Below, piece by piece: positions 27,191 to 35,797 of a DNA stretch of 64,000 bases. A program made the translations under genes and the position numbers. The stretch is from Roseibium sp. HPY-6 (GTDB taxonomy: Bacteria > Pseudomonadota > Alphaproteobacteria > Rhizobiales > Stappiaceae): contig NZ_JBEWCD010000001.1 in assembly GCF_040530035.1 (NCBI RefSeq), forward strand, positions 186,001-250,000. The letters are read 5' to 3'. Every line of letters begins with the position of its first letter. Positions within the stretch are counted from its first letter, which is position 1. The notes below the pieces were generated by a model. That model was not told the DNA's origin and did no database searches. It saw nothing but the letters and a program-made list of their open reading frames with translations.

Positions 27191-28162
27191 TCAAGCGCTT
27201 CGTGCCTTGATGGCAAGCGCCATGTTGCACAGAATTTCAAACATGATGGAAACGCCCAGAAAGGCGGTTCCGCCACTCTGGTCAAAGGGGGGCGAAACCT
27301 CGACAAGATCCGCACCAACAATATTGACACCTTCAAGCAACCGCGCGACTTGCAAAGACTGGTAAGAATTCGGTCCGCCAACCTCCGGGGTACCGGTTCC
27401 GGGCGCAAAGGCGGGATCGACAAAGTCGATATCGTAGGACACATAAGTTTCGCCGGGACCGGCAATCTCCCGCGCTTCGCTCATGACATCTTCCGGCCCG
27501 CGCGCATGGAATTCCTCGATCGGGATCACCTTGATCCCGACGCTGTCAGCGAAATCCCGGTCCTCACTGTCGTAGGCCGTTCCGCGGATCCCGATCTGCA
27601 CAACGCGCTTGGGGTCCAAGAGCCCTTCTTCAACCGCACGCCTGAACGGTGTTCCATGGGTGTACTGCATGCCACCGAAATAGCTCTTGAACAAATCGGT
27701 ATGGCTATCGAAGTGGATCATCCCGACAGGATTGTTCCGTGCAAGTGAGCGAAGGATCGGCAGCGAACAAAGGTGGTCGCCACCCGCGGACAGTGGAACA
27801 ATCTTTTGCGCAACAACCTCGTCATAAAATGAGGTCATGCGGTCCAGGCTGTCTTCGACGCTTGCCGGATTTGGTCCGACATCCCCGAGATCAGCGCAGT
27901 TGACCAGGTCGAAGGGGCGAACACCGGTCGCCCCGTTCTGAGCCCTGATCATGGTGGACATGTCCCTGAGTTGCCGTGGCCCGTGACGCGGACCCGGCCT
28001 GTTGGTCGTCCCGCCATCCCACGGCGTGCCGATCAGGCCGATATCAACGTCCGAAATCCGCGCGTCACCGAGCGCTACATGCGGCAGCCGCATGAAGGTG
28101 GGCACGCCTGCAAAACGGGGCAGGTCAAGCCCAGATACCGGACGGTAAAAGGAATCGGTCAT
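27191..28162 (-). CDS. speB: Ureohydrolase, agmatinase-like (SpeB/guanidinobutyrase group)
   Basis: 323 aa from ATG 28162, with GGGGTG upstream; TTG 28201 is an alternative. Binuclear manganese ligands: GGDH, DSHTD (usual DAHTD with Ser for Ala) and DIDFVDP. The length and the early GTPWDGGTTNRPGPRHGPRQLR block match agmatinase-type enzymes, which hydrolyse a guanidino compound to urea and an amine. Guanidinobutyrase or guanidinopropionase cannot be excluded from sequence. Confidence 0.88.
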   Translation of the reverse strand: MTDSFYRPVSGLDLPRFAGVPTFMRLPHVALGDARISDVDIGLIGTPWDGGTTNRPGPRHGPRQLRDMSTMIRAQNGATGVRPFDLVNCADLGDVGPNPASVEDSLDRMTSFYDEVVAQKIVPLSAGGDHLCSLPILRSLARNNPVGMIHFDSHTDLFKSYFGGMQYTHGTPFRRAVEEGLLDPKRVVQIGIRGTAYDSEDRDFADSVGIKVIPIEEFHARGPEDVMSEAREIAGPGETYVSYDIDFVDPAFAPGTGTPEVGGPNSYQSLQVARLLEGVNIVGADLVEVSPPFDQSGGTAFLGVSIMFEILCNMALAIKARSA

Positions 28163-28252
28163 GTATGGCACCCCGTTCTTGAAGTCATGGGATTGGGACA
28201 ATCCCGGTTCCTATTTCTTGCACATACTCCGGCCCGATCAACAAAAACCGGC

Positions 28253-28945
28253 CTACCAGGGAACTTCATCACCCCGATAGTCGAAAAACCCGCCGGAATG
28301 AACGGGCGACAGACTGTTGATCACTGAGAGCAATCGTTTCGCGGCAAGATCAGGTTCCTGGACATCGAGACCCGATTTGGAAAACCCGTCAGTCAAGGGT
28401 GTGCGTACGGTGCCTGGATGCAGCGCAACGCAGATTGCCTCTTTTCTTTTGCGCATAAGTTCGACGGAAGCTGTGCGCACAAGCTGATTAAGGGCGGCCT
28501 TGGAAGACCGGTAGGCATACCAACCACCCAGCCTGTTGTCGCCAATCGAACCGACGCGCGCGGAAAGGGTTGCAAAAACGCTTCTCCCTTCCTTGGGCAG
28601 CAACGGCAAAAAATGCTTGAGAAGTAACGCGGGGCCAATCGCATTGATCGCATAGGATCTGGCCAGATTGACCGGATCCAGATCCCTCAGGCTCTTTTCC
28701 GGGCGTGTTCCTTCCAATACAAGCGCGCCTGTCGCATCGAATACGAGCCTTACATGGCCTGGGAGGTTTCTGATCCAATCAGCGCATTTTTCGATCGACG
28801 CCTCATCCAGAAGGTCAAGGGTCGGTGAAGACGAGCGACTTAAGCCAACGACCTCATCATATTGACCGGATGATTGCAGAGTGTCTCGCAGTGCGGAGCC
28901 AATTCCGCCACTCGCCCCAATGACAACAGCTATGTCTCTTTCCAT
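28253..28945 (-). CDS. Short-chain dehydrogenase/reductase (CsgA-like)
   Basis: 230 aa from ATG 28945; TTG 28951 is just upstream. NAD(P)-binding AVVIGASGGIGSALRD at the N-terminus, then NAIGPALLLKHFLPLL, the catalytic Ser (FATLSARVGS) and WYAYRSSKAALN with the Tyr-x3-Lys pair, and LHPGTVRTPLTDGF near the C-terminus. Substrate unknown. Between ureohydrolase and cupin genes on the same strand. Confidence 0.9.
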   Translation of the reverse strand: MERDIAVVIGASGGIGSALRDTLQSSGQYDEVVGLSRSSSPTLDLLDEASIEKCADWIRNLPGHVRLVFDATGALVLEGTRPEKSLRDLDPVNLARSYAINAIGPALLLKHFLPLLPKEGRSVFATLSARVGSIGDNRLGGWYAYRSSKAALNQLVRTASVELMRKRKEAICVALHPGTVRTPLTDGFSKSGLDVQEPDLAAKRLLSVINSLSPVHSGGFFDYRGDEVPW

Positions 28946-29026
28946 ATCCAATCCCGTTTCTGACGGGGCTTGATACGCGTTACAGAGCTGGCAGGATTAT
29001 GTCGGCACCACAAAAGTTAGGCGCTG

Positions 29027-29410
29027 TCACACGGTTGGTTGCCAGGCGCCGGGGACGTATTCGGCTTCATCATCGCCCGGCCAGGGCGGCATCGAAATGC
29101 AAATGAACTTCAGCGGCTGCGGGCCGTTACTTCGATACTGGAAGGCGGTGCCGACAGGGATGTCGATCGAAACACCGGGCTCCAGGTCAACGGTGCTTTC
29201 TCCGGAACCATCGGAGCGCCAGATCTGCCCCTTCCCTTCAAGCACATACCAGAATTCGCTGACGGTCTTGTGGCGTGTGGCCCGGTTGATCTGGCCGACA
29301 GGGACCGTGGAATGGATCATGTTGCCGGTCGGGCCATCCATGATGAACCGTATATCCGCACCGGCTGGTGATTTGGCATCGTAGCTTTCCGGCAAGGTGG
29401 TCTGCTTCAC
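29027..29410 (-). CDS. Cupin-domain protein
   Basis: 127 aa, single cupin barrel. The first motif region reads VSEFWYVLEGKGQIWRSDG and the second LEPGVSIDIPVGTAFQYRSNG; the usual metal His pair of motif 1 is largely replaced (Glu and Tyr remain), so metal binding is uncertain. GTG 29410 follows AAAGGGAC. Downstream of ivd by 53 bases and possibly in its operon. Confidence 0.85.
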   Translation of the reverse strand: MKQTTLPESYDAKSPAGADIRFIMDGPTGNMIHSTVPVGQINRATRHKTVSEFWYVLEGKGQIWRSDGSGESTVDLEPGVSIDIPVGTAFQYRSNGPQPLKFICISMPPWPGDDEAEYVPGAWQPTV

Positions 29411-29463
29411 GTTTGTCCCTTTGCGCGTCTAATGGATTTCGAAGCCCGGAAGATGGTGCTCTA

Positions 29464-30636
29464 TCATGTCGTTTTGTTGAAGATCTCACGGCCGATCAGC
29501 ATCCGCCTGATTTCGGAAGTGCCGGCGCCGATTTCGTAGAGCTTTGCATCACGCAGCAAACGCCCGGTCGGGTACTCGTTGATATAGCCATTTCCACCAA
29601 GCAACTGAATCGCATCAAGTGCGATTTTCGTTGCGTTTTCGGCCGCGTAGAGAATGGCTCCCGCAGCATCTTCGCGCGTGGTTTCCCCCCTGTCACACGC
29701 TTTTGCTACGGCGTAGACGTAAGACTTGGTGGCGTTCATCGAGACATACATGTCCGCGACCTTGCCCTGCACCAATTGGAACGTCCCGATCGGCTGGCCG
29801 AATTGCTCGCGCTCGTGAACATAGGGTATGACGACGTCCATTGCCGCCTGCATAATCCCGACGGCACCGGCCGCCAGAACGGCCCGTTCGTAGTCGAGAC
29901 CTGACATCAGCACGTTGACACCCTTGCCGACCTCGCCGAGCACATTCTCTTCGGGAACCTCACAGTCCTGAAAAACGAGTTCACCGGTCTCCGAGCCGCG
30001 CATTCCGAGCTTGTCGAGTTTCTGGGCGACCGAAAATCCGGGAAAATCCTTCTCAACCAGGAACGCGGTGATGCCTTTTGGCCCGGCATCGGGATCAGTC
30101 TTTGCGTAGATAATCATCGTGTCCGCGGAGGGCCCGTTCGTGATCCACATCTTGGACCCGTTCAAGACATATCGGTCACCCTTTTTCTCGGCGCGAAGCT
30201 TCATTGAAACAACGTCTGACCCAGCCCCGGGCTCGGACATTGCGAGCGCGCCAAGATGTTCGCCGGTTATGAGCTTCTCAAGATAGCGCTCCTTCTGGCT
30301 CTGATTGCCCCATCGGCGCAACTGATTAACGCAAAGGTTGGAATGCGCGCCATAGCTGAGACCGATCGAGGCAGACGCCCGGCTCACTTCTTCCATCGCG
30401 ATACAATGCTCGAGATATCCGAGACCCGACCCGCCCCATTCTTCCTCAACGGTAATGCCGTGAAGTCCGAGTTCTCCCATCTCCGGCCAGAGTTCGCGCG
30501 GAAACCAGTCTTCGCGGTCAATCCGTTCCGCGAGCGGTGCGATCCTGTCCTGACTATAGGATCGAACCGTGTCCCGCAGCATGTCTGCTGTTTCACCGAG
30601 ATCAAAGTTGAAGCCTGGAAAGTCGTTTCGAATCAT
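29464..30636 (-). CDS. ivd: Isovaleryl-CoA dehydrogenase
   Basis: 390 aa from ATG 30636, with GGGAG upstream; TTG 30651 overlaps this ribosome-binding site. Acyl-CoA dehydrogenase fold with [11 protein letters not shown] and [13 protein letters not shown]/substrate blocks. Catalytic Glu250 lies in [12 protein letters not shown], the position typical of isovaleryl-CoA dehydrogenase (and unlike short/medium-chain enzymes). [21 protein letters not shown] follows. It oxidises isovaleryl-CoA in leucine breakdown. The LiuR-type regulator two genes upstream supports the assignment. Confidence 0.95.
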   Translation of the reverse strand: MIRNDFPGFNFDLGETADMLRDTVRSYSQDRIAPLAERIDREDWFPRELWPEMGELGLHGITVEEEWGGSGLGYLEHCIAMEEVSRASASIGLSYGAHSNLCVNQLRRWGNQSQKERYLEKLITGEHLGALAMSEPGAGSDVVSMKLRAEKKGDRYVLNGSKMWITNGPSADTMIIYAKTDPDAGPKGITAFLVEKDFPGFSVAQKLDKLGMRGSETGELVFQDCEVPEENVLGEVGKGVNVLMSGLDYERAVLAAGAVGIMQAAMDVVIPYVHEREQFGQPIGTFQLVQGKVADMYVSMNATKSYVYAVAKACDRGETTREDAAGAILYAAENATKIALDAIQLLGGNGYINEYPTGRLLRDAKLYEIGAGTSEIRRMLIGREIFNKTT

Positions 30637-30663
30637 TTTCTTGTCTCCCAAAGCGCCGGCTTG

Positions 30664-31110
30664 CTAGCGGCGCACATAGCGAATGGAGTCGCTCAACTCG
30701 CCAATACGGTCGTAAAGCAATTGCGCACGCTTGTTGTCTCGATCGGTGTGCCAATAGACCTTGCCACTCGCCTCTGGCTCCTTGTCCGCGGCTTCATAAA
30801 CCGCTTCGATGAGCTTGCGGCCGGCACCGCTCCCCCTTGAGGAAGAGCTCACATAGAGATCCTCCAGGTAACAGACCTTCTTCAGCGACCAGGTGCTGTC
30901 GTGAAACAGATAATGAACAAACCCGATGACCTCGCCGCCAGACATGGCCACGAACGCGCTGTGCGAACCGGCCTCAAGCAGCCGTTCGAAGATGCCGTCA
31001 GTGACTGCGGCATCAAGATCCTGCTCATAAAATGCGAGATAATCGGCCCAGTGGATTTCCCAGGAAGGCCGGTCCGAGCGTGCGAGCGCACGAATTGTCA
31101 CTTCAGCCAT
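30664..31110 (-). CDS. GNAT family N-acetyltransferase
   Basis: 148 aa. Acetyl-CoA binding signature LEDLYVSSSSRGSGAGRKLIEA (about residues 85-105, the R-G-x-G-x-G/A pattern) and the C-terminal KVYWHTDRDNKRAQLLYDRIGE. Substrate not predictable. Start 3 bases after the PaaI thioesterase stop and 27 bases before ivd, so probably part of the same operon. Confidence 0.9.
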   Translation of the reverse strand: MAEVTIRALARSDRPSWEIHWADYLAFYEQDLDAAVTDGIFERLLEAGSHSAFVAMSGGEVIGFVHYLFHDSTWSLKKVCYLEDLYVSSSSRGSGAGRKLIEAVYEAADKEPEASGKVYWHTDRDNKRAQLLYDRIGELSDSIRYVRR

Positions 31111-31113
31111 CTT

Positions 31114-31557
31114 CTAGTCCTTCACGCCTGAAACGCTCATGAGTGTGAACAGGCCGGTTGCCACATGAACTTGGGTTCCTTCATCCAGTCCGTAGACATC
31201 CGCTTTTGCGATTGTGAGTGTCCTGCCCGGCTTAATCACTCTGCCCCTGGCAAGCAGAACGTCTTGTTTCGCAGGATTGAGCAGATTGATCTTGTACTCG
31301 CACGTCAACACGCCAGAATCCGCCGCAAAGAGCGTCAGTGCAGCATATCCGGCCGCACTGTCGGCAACAGAGGAGGTCGCACCAGCATGAAAAAACCCGT
31401 GCTGCTGGGTCAGGTCTGGTCGCATTTTGAGTTCGATATCCACTGCGCCAACAGACACATGCGCAAGCGTGGCACCAAGGTGACGCATGAAAGACTGCGC
31501 GGCAAAGCTCGCCTCAACACGGGTTTCCCAATCAGGATCTCTTGGAGACAGATCCAT
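31114..31557 (-). CDS. PaaI family hotdog-fold thioesterase
   Basis: 147 aa. The PaaI/ACOT13-type block QQHGFFHAGATSSVADSAAGYAAL carries the active-site helix, followed by TCEYKINLLNPAKQDVLLARGRVIKPGRTLTIA. It should hydrolyse acyl-CoA thioesters in the cytoplasm. Its ATG overlaps the stop of the MerR gene by one base (TGATG), so it is translated together with the regulator. Confidence 0.92.
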   Translation of the reverse strand: MDLSPRDPDWETRVEASFAAQSFMRHLGATLAHVSVGAVDIELKMRPDLTQQHGFFHAGATSSVADSAAGYAALTLFAADSGVLTCEYKINLLNPAKQDVLLARGRVIKPGRTLTIAKADVYGLDEGTQVHVATGLFTLMSVSGVKD

Positions 31558-31958
31558 CAGCCGCTCTCCTCACGAACCTTCCCACGCAGTTCGGCAATCC
31601 GCACCCGTGCCCCCTCTTCAACTTCGTCAAGCTCAAGCAGCGTCAATTCGATATCCCGCTGTTTTTCGAGCAGTTCTTCGCGGCGGGTATCGATCTTCTC
31701 CAGAAGCAGGTTCAACTGTCCCGCTTCACCGGGCGAACTTGCATACATTTCGACCAGCTCTTTGATTTCATTCAATGAAAAGCCAAGCCGCTTGCCTCGC
31801 AAGATGAGTTTGATGCGGGTTCTGTCTCCAGGCGTATAGAGCCTTTGTCTGCCTCTGCGCTGTGGCGAGACCAGGCCCTGCGCTTCATAAAAGCGCAGCG
31901 TTCGCGTTGTGATGTCAAACTCGTGCGTCAGTTGAGTAATCGTGAAAAAACGCTGCAT
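31557..31958 (-). CDS. liuR: MerR family regulator, LiuR-like
   Basis: 133 aa. N-terminal MerR winged helix-turn-helix (FTITQLTHEFDITTRTLRFYEAQGLVSPQRRGRQRLY) and a long dimerisation coiled coil at about 80-125. LiuR controls leucine/isovalerate catabolism genes in proteobacteria; the identity is inferred from the MerR subtype and from heading the operon that contains ivd. A dyad at 31992-32007 upstream may be its operator. Confidence 0.85.
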   Translation of the reverse strand: MQRFFTITQLTHEFDITTRTLRFYEAQGLVSPQRRGRQRLYTPGDRTRIKLILRGKRLGFSLNEIKELVEMYASSPGEAGQLNLLLEKIDTRREELLEKQRDIELTLLELDEVEEGARVRIAELRGKVREESG

Positions 31959-31991
31959 GCCCGCTCCTTGTCGGCGGCACCATCAAGCGTT

Positions 31992-32007
31992 TTTACGTTA
32001 AAGTCAA
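31992..32007. promoter_or_regulatory. Candidate LiuR-type operator/promoter dyad
   Basis: TTTACGTT-AAAGTCAA, an imperfect 16-bp dyad (6 of 8 half-site pairs match), 34 bp upstream of the MerR-type regulator start codon in an AT-rich promoter region. MerR regulators bind within the promoter spacer. Confidence 0.4.
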
Positions 32008-32046
32008 TATATCTCGTTTTAACTATAAAAAACAAAATATTAGACA

Positions 32047-32757
32047 CTATGACTGCAGATCTTGAACTGCAATTCCAGTGCCCAGGACATTCAAATCCAC
32101 GTTGCCCGCCACCCCTTCAACCATGCCGCTGTCTTGGTATTGCCAGAGGGTCCAGTCTTTGGTGTAGGATGGGGAATGCCAGATCGACCGGGTCCATAAC
32201 CGCCTGTTGAGCCCCTGCCCCTTCAGGTAAGCCCGATAGAATTCCTCCGGCGCATACAGGATCACCTGTTTTCCCGCCGCCTGTTCGACCATAGCGACAA
32301 AATTCGAGATTTCCCGCAGAACGTCTTCAACAGGCGGCCTTCGGGCACAATTGCCCGTAAATTCAAGGTCGAGCGCAGGCGCCAGCATTTGCGGATCCTC
32401 GGGAAGGACCGCGAGGAAGTTTGCCGCCTGCTCGCGCCCAGGCTTGCACAAACTGAAAAAGTGGTATGCGCCTCTGGCGAGCCCGACCGCACCCGCGCCG
32501 GCCCAGTTCCGGGCAAAGGCGCTGTCTTTGAAGTCTCCGCCTTCACTGGCCTTCATATAGGCAAACGCGACGTCGTCGCCCGCGACCTTTGACCAGTCGA
32601 TTTCACCCAGATGGTGAGAAACGTCTATGCCGCGAATGGGAAACTCGTCCCTGTCCGGTTCCCAGTTCATGAAGAAAAACGCAGCCCCCGCGATCGAAAT
32701 GACGCAACCGACGACAACGTAAAACACCGTGCGAAAAATTGCCTGCAAGAACTTCAT
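32047..32757 (-). CDS. Membrane-anchored GH25 lysozyme-family protein
   Basis: 236 aa from ATG 32757; an ATG at 32769 lies directly against GAGGGG and is less likely. One N-terminal transmembrane anchor (about 8-30), then a GH25 domain: FPIRGIDVSHHLGEIDW, AYMKASEGG, GAYHFFS and ALDLEFTGN with the DxE catalytic pair, ending KDWTLWQYQD. It would cleave the peptidoglycan glycan strand from the periplasmic face of the inner membrane. Confidence 0.92.
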   Translation of the reverse strand: MKFLQAIFRTVFYVVVGCVISIAGAAFFFMNWEPDRDEFPIRGIDVSHHLGEIDWSKVAGDDVAFAYMKASEGGDFKDSAFARNWAGAGAVGLARGAYHFFSLCKPGREQAANFLAVLPEDPQMLAPALDLEFTGNCARRPPVEDVLREISNFVAMVEQAAGKQVILYAPEEFYRAYLKGQGLNRRLWTRSIWHSPSYTKDWTLWQYQDSGMVEGVAGNVDLNVLGTGIAVQDLQS

Positions 32758-32808
32758 TCTGCCACCCATCCCCTCGGCAAGGGGAATGTGACGGAAAAGT
32801 CTTAAGAT

Positions 32809-33234
32809 TCAGGCTAAAAAATTCGGCCAGAGCGGCGGTGCAGCCAATTCCAGAACGTTTCCGTCCGGGTCGTTGAAATAGACGCTTGTGCCTCCTGCGG
32901 GCCAAACGACTTCGCTCGTGATCTCGACGCCGCTCCTTGCCAGATAGTCGCGCCAGGGCTGCAACTGCTCGACGTCAATTCGAAAAGCAAAATGACTGCG
33001 CCCTGTAGTGTCGTGTCCGGGCACGGTACCGCCGGGCGTCTCGACATCATCGCCGGTGTGGCCACGATGAAAGACAAGCAGCGCCTGTCCAGGGCCGGCG
33101 TCGTAGGCATACAGGCGCTCTCCCGCCACCATGCGTTTGAGCCCAAGACAATCTGCATAAAACGCATGAGCAACGGCCATGTCGTCAACATAAACCGCTG
33201 TTTCCAGGATGCCGGCGATTCTGGGTCTGTCCAT
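32809..33234 (-). CDS. VOC (glyoxalase/bleomycin-resistance) superfamily protein
   Basis: 141 aa from ATG 33234, which gives the normal start just before ILETAVYVDDMAVAHAFYADCLGL; longer frames to 33345 add unlike sequence. Two beta-alpha-beta3 modules with a C-terminal TSVYFNDPDGNVLELA block carrying the conserved metal-ligand Glu. Reaction unknown. Confidence 0.9.
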   Translation of the reverse strand: MDRPRIAGILETAVYVDDMAVAHAFYADCLGLKRMVAGERLYAYDAGPGQALLVFHRGHTGDDVETPGGTVPGHDTTGRSHFAFRIDVEQLQPWRDYLARSGVEITSEVVWPAGGTSVYFNDPDGNVLELAAPPLWPNFLA

Positions 33235-33400
33235 TGCACTACACTCGTCTGGATCCGTCACCATTGTATATTCCAACCATAATGGCCGTGACAAATCGCA
33301 AGTATATTTAACAATATCAACTAAAAGGTGCAGTTTTAAAAACAAACACGAAGATAAACTAAAGAATTAATTCAAATCTGATTGGAAAAATAATTCTTGT

Positions 33401-34381
33401 ATGGGACACTTGAGGGGAAAACTGCAGAATCATTTCAGTGCATACACTCAAAAAAGTGCGAAGACCGGACAAGTCCCCTTGGCTATCAAGAACAAACTCC
33501 CACTCTACTCTGTCGTATCGGCAGTTCTGGTGTGTTTTCTGATTTGGAATGCCCCTTCCAAGGCAACCACGATCGTGACGGTACAGGGTCCTGAATCCCC
33601 CACCGACAAACGATATGAATATGACCGCGCCGTCATTGAACTAGCGCTGATCAAGACGCGCGCGAAATACGGCGAATTCGTCCTGCAGGAAACATCGATT
33701 GGCCAGAACTCCCGGCGAGCCCTGTTGGACGCGGCGAACAACAAGTACGCAAATTACATCATCAAATATTCAATGCACAGCGATTTGCCGGACACCCTTT
33801 CGGCCATTCCCTTTCCTGTTGACCTGGGCATTGTCGGCTACCGTGTGGCTTTTGTTTCGAACAAAACAAAAGCCGAGCTTGCAAAGGTCAAAACACTAGA
33901 GGATCTCAAGCAGTTCGAAATCATTCAGGGCCTTGGCTGGCTGGACACGCGCATCCTCGAACACCATGGCTTCAAGGTCAGAACCGCGGCGGAATACCAC
34001 TCCATGTTTTCAATGGTGGCGCTCAACCGTTCCGATCTGTTTTTAAGAGGCGCGAATGAGCTGCTCGAAGAGTGGAAGACACACCGCACAATTCCACAAT
34101 TGACCTACGACGAAGCCGTCAGCATCTATTATCCATTGCCTCGTTTCCTGGTGACTTCCAGTGAAAACGAAGACCTTCTCAGGAGAGTTCACGAGGGGTT
34201 GCTCAAGGCCTATGAGGACGGGTCCCTATTGGAGCTTTGGGACGAGAAATATGGGGCGAGCATCGACTTTGCGAAGTTGAACACACGCAAGGTGTTTCAC
34301 CTGAGCAATCCTTACATCGAGGGGCTCGACCCCTCTTGGCAGAAATACATCTACCAGGTCGGTGCCGAGCTCACTCAATAA
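33401..34381 (+). CDS. Type 2 periplasmic solute-binding-like protein
   Basis: 326 aa. A long N-terminal segment precedes the hydrophobic core (about residues 35-50, VVSAVLVCFLIWNA) with a possible cleavage after SKA. The mature part follows SBP_bac_3-type folds (amino-acid-binding-like): VGYRVAFVSNKTKAELAKVKTLEDLKQFEI and LLRRVHEGLLKAYEDGSLLELWDEKYG. No permease or ATPase genes are adjacent, so it may be a sensor or orphan binding protein rather than an ABC subunit. Confidence 0.78.
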   Translation: MGHLRGKLQNHFSAYTQKSAKTGQVPLAIKNKLPLYSVVSAVLVCFLIWNAPSKATTIVTVQGPESPTDKRYEYDRAVIELALIKTRAKYGEFVLQETSIGQNSRRALLDAANNKYANYIIKYSMHSDLPDTLSAIPFPVDLGIVGYRVAFVSNKTKAELAKVKTLEDLKQFEIIQGLGWLDTRILEHHGFKVRTAAEYHSMFSMVALNRSDLFLRGANELLEEWKTHRTIPQLTYDEAVSIYYPLPRFLVTSSENEDLLRRVHEGLLKAYEDGSLLELWDEKYGASIDFAKLNTRKVFHLSNPYIEGLDPSWQKYIYQVGAELTQ

Positions 34382-34430
34382 CCATCGCCATTCAAATTTG
34401 TTCAAGGCGGAGGAAACCGTCCTTCTGCTG

Positions 34431-34856
34431 CTACGCGATTGAGAGCTTCACGTCAATGTTGTTTCGCGTCGCATTTGAATACGGACAGACCTGGTGCGCC
34501 TTTGCCACGAGATCTTCTGCGGCCGATCTTTCCATGCCTGGCAGAGACACTTCCAGCGCGACTTCAAGCCCGAAACCGCCCGCAGATCGTGGGCCGATCC
34601 CGACCGTTGAAGTGATTGAGGTGTCCGCAGGAACCGAGACTTTTTCCTGACCTCCGACAAATTTCAAGGCGCCAATGAAACAGGCCGCGTAACCGGCGGC
34701 AAAGAGCTCTTCCGGATTGTTGCCGGCTCCGCCGGCACCACCCAGTTCCTTCGGCGTTGCAAGCTCGACTTTGAAAGACCCGCTCAGCGTTTCGGCTGTA
34801 CCGTCACGGCCACCAGTGGCCCGCGCCTTGGTCTCATAAAGAACATCAACCGTCAT
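34431..34856 (-). CDS. ohr: Organic hydroperoxide reductase Ohr (OsmC family)
   Basis: 141 aa from ATG 34856. Peroxidatic/resolving cysteines Cys59 (FAAGYAACFIGALK) and Cys124 (HQVCPYSNATRNN), and the GGAGGAGNNPEELFAAGYAAC block, are typical of Ohr, which reduces organic peroxides with lipoylated partners. The frame extends upstream of the ATG but has no support. Divergent from ohrR with an operator between them. Confidence 0.95.
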   Translation of the reverse strand: MTVDVLYETKARATGGRDGTAETLSGSFKVELATPKELGGAGGAGNNPEELFAAGYAACFIGALKFVGGQEKVSVPADTSITSTVGIGPRSAGGFGLEVALEVSLPGMERSAAEDLVAKAHQVCPYSNATRNNIDVKLSIA

Positions 34857-34912
34857 GTGTTCACTCCATATCTTTTTGTAACAAAGAGGATTTTCAGCTT
34901 TTCTTTCATATT

Positions 34913-34932
34913 TTATATCGTGCACGATATAA
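34913..34932. promoter_or_regulatory. OhrR operator, perfect 20-bp palindrome
   Basis: TTATATCGTG-CACGATATAA is a perfect inverted repeat in the ohr-ohrR gap, on the ohr side. A degenerate second copy (CATATCGTGCGCGACTTA) lies at 34978-34995, next to the ohrR ribosome-binding site. A pair of dyads with one per gene fits autoregulation plus control of ohr. Confidence 0.8.
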
Positions 34933-34977
34933 TTACACACATAAACCTGCGTGGAGCGCACGTCAACAGCTTGCGAC

Positions 34978-34995
34978 CATATCGTGCGCGACTTA
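34978..34995. promoter_or_regulatory. Degenerate second OhrR-type site
   Basis: Shares ATATCGTG with the palindrome at 34913-34932; the right half matches less well (5 of 8 pairs). It ends just before the AAGGTG ribosome-binding site of ohrR. Confidence 0.5.
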
Positions 34996-35006
34996 TAAGG
35001 TGAGTT

Positions 35007-35696
35007 ATGAATGAGACGACAGACCAGATGTCCCTGCTCGACGCGATTGATTTCGGTGCGTCGGAGGGGACCCAAAAACCCAAAAAAACCACCCGCAAGG
35101 ACACAGCGACACCCTCCGGTGAGATGGCGGTTTCAGACGCTTCTGCCGAGCGAAACAATGTCGCCGCGTCAGGCGGACGACGCAAAAATCAGACGACGCC
35201 GAAGACAGCTGAAAAAGGCACTGAAATCCAAACCGGCCAGGTCGCCCTGGACGAGATGTCGCCGCTGACGCTCGACCGTTTCCTGTGTTTTGCACTTTAC
35301 TCCGCCAACCACGCCATGCATGGCGTTTACAAAAACCTTTTGAAAGAAATCGGCCTTACCTACCCTCAGTACCTTGCGATGACAGTCCTTTGGGAAACCA
35401 ACAATGTTCCGGTGGGCGCCATCACGTCGAAACTGCAGCTCGATACAAACACCCTTACGCCACTTTTGAAACGGCTTGAGGCAATGGGTTTTGTCACAAG
35501 GACCCGCAACACCAAGGATGAGCGGCAGGTAATCTTGAAGCTGACCCGAAAGGGCCGCGCGCTTCAGAAGAAAACCGAGCATTTCAGTCAGTGCGTTCTT
35601 TCAGCAACCAACGCACAGATGGACGAGATCATGGATCTGCAAAGCAGGATCATGACATTGCGTGATAACCTGCGGAATGTCGGCACAAAGTCTTGA
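35007..35696 (+). CDS. ohrR: OhrR-type MarR family peroxide sensor with N-terminal extension
   Basis: 229 aa versus about 145-150 for usual OhrR. Residues 1-83 are an extra Thr/Lys/Ala-rich, charged and apparently disordered segment. The MarR winged helix begins LTLDRFLCFALYSANHAM, with the peroxide-sensing Cys94 in the OhrR context, then YLAMTVLWETNNVPVGAI and TLTPLLKRLEAMGFVTRTRNTKDERQ. It should repress ohr until the Cys is oxidised. ATG 35007 follows AAGGTG. Divergent from ohr. Confidence 0.93.
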   Translation: MNETTDQMSLLDAIDFGASEGTQKPKKTTRKDTATPSGEMAVSDASAERNNVAASGGRRKNQTTPKTAEKGTEIQTGQVALDEMSPLTLDRFLCFALYSANHAMHGVYKNLLKEIGLTYPQYLAMTVLWETNNVPVGAITSKLQLDTNTLTPLLKRLEAMGFVTRTRNTKDERQVILKLTRKGRALQKKTEHFSQCVLSATNAQMDEIMDLQSRIMTLRDNLRNVGTKS

Positions 35697-35797
35697 ACGA
35701 TCCGTTTGCAAGTGGGATCCGGCAAGGTGCGTTGGGCGACAATAGCCCGGCACCGGCAGCAACCGCGCGACACAATGGCCACAACGGGTTTTCCGGA

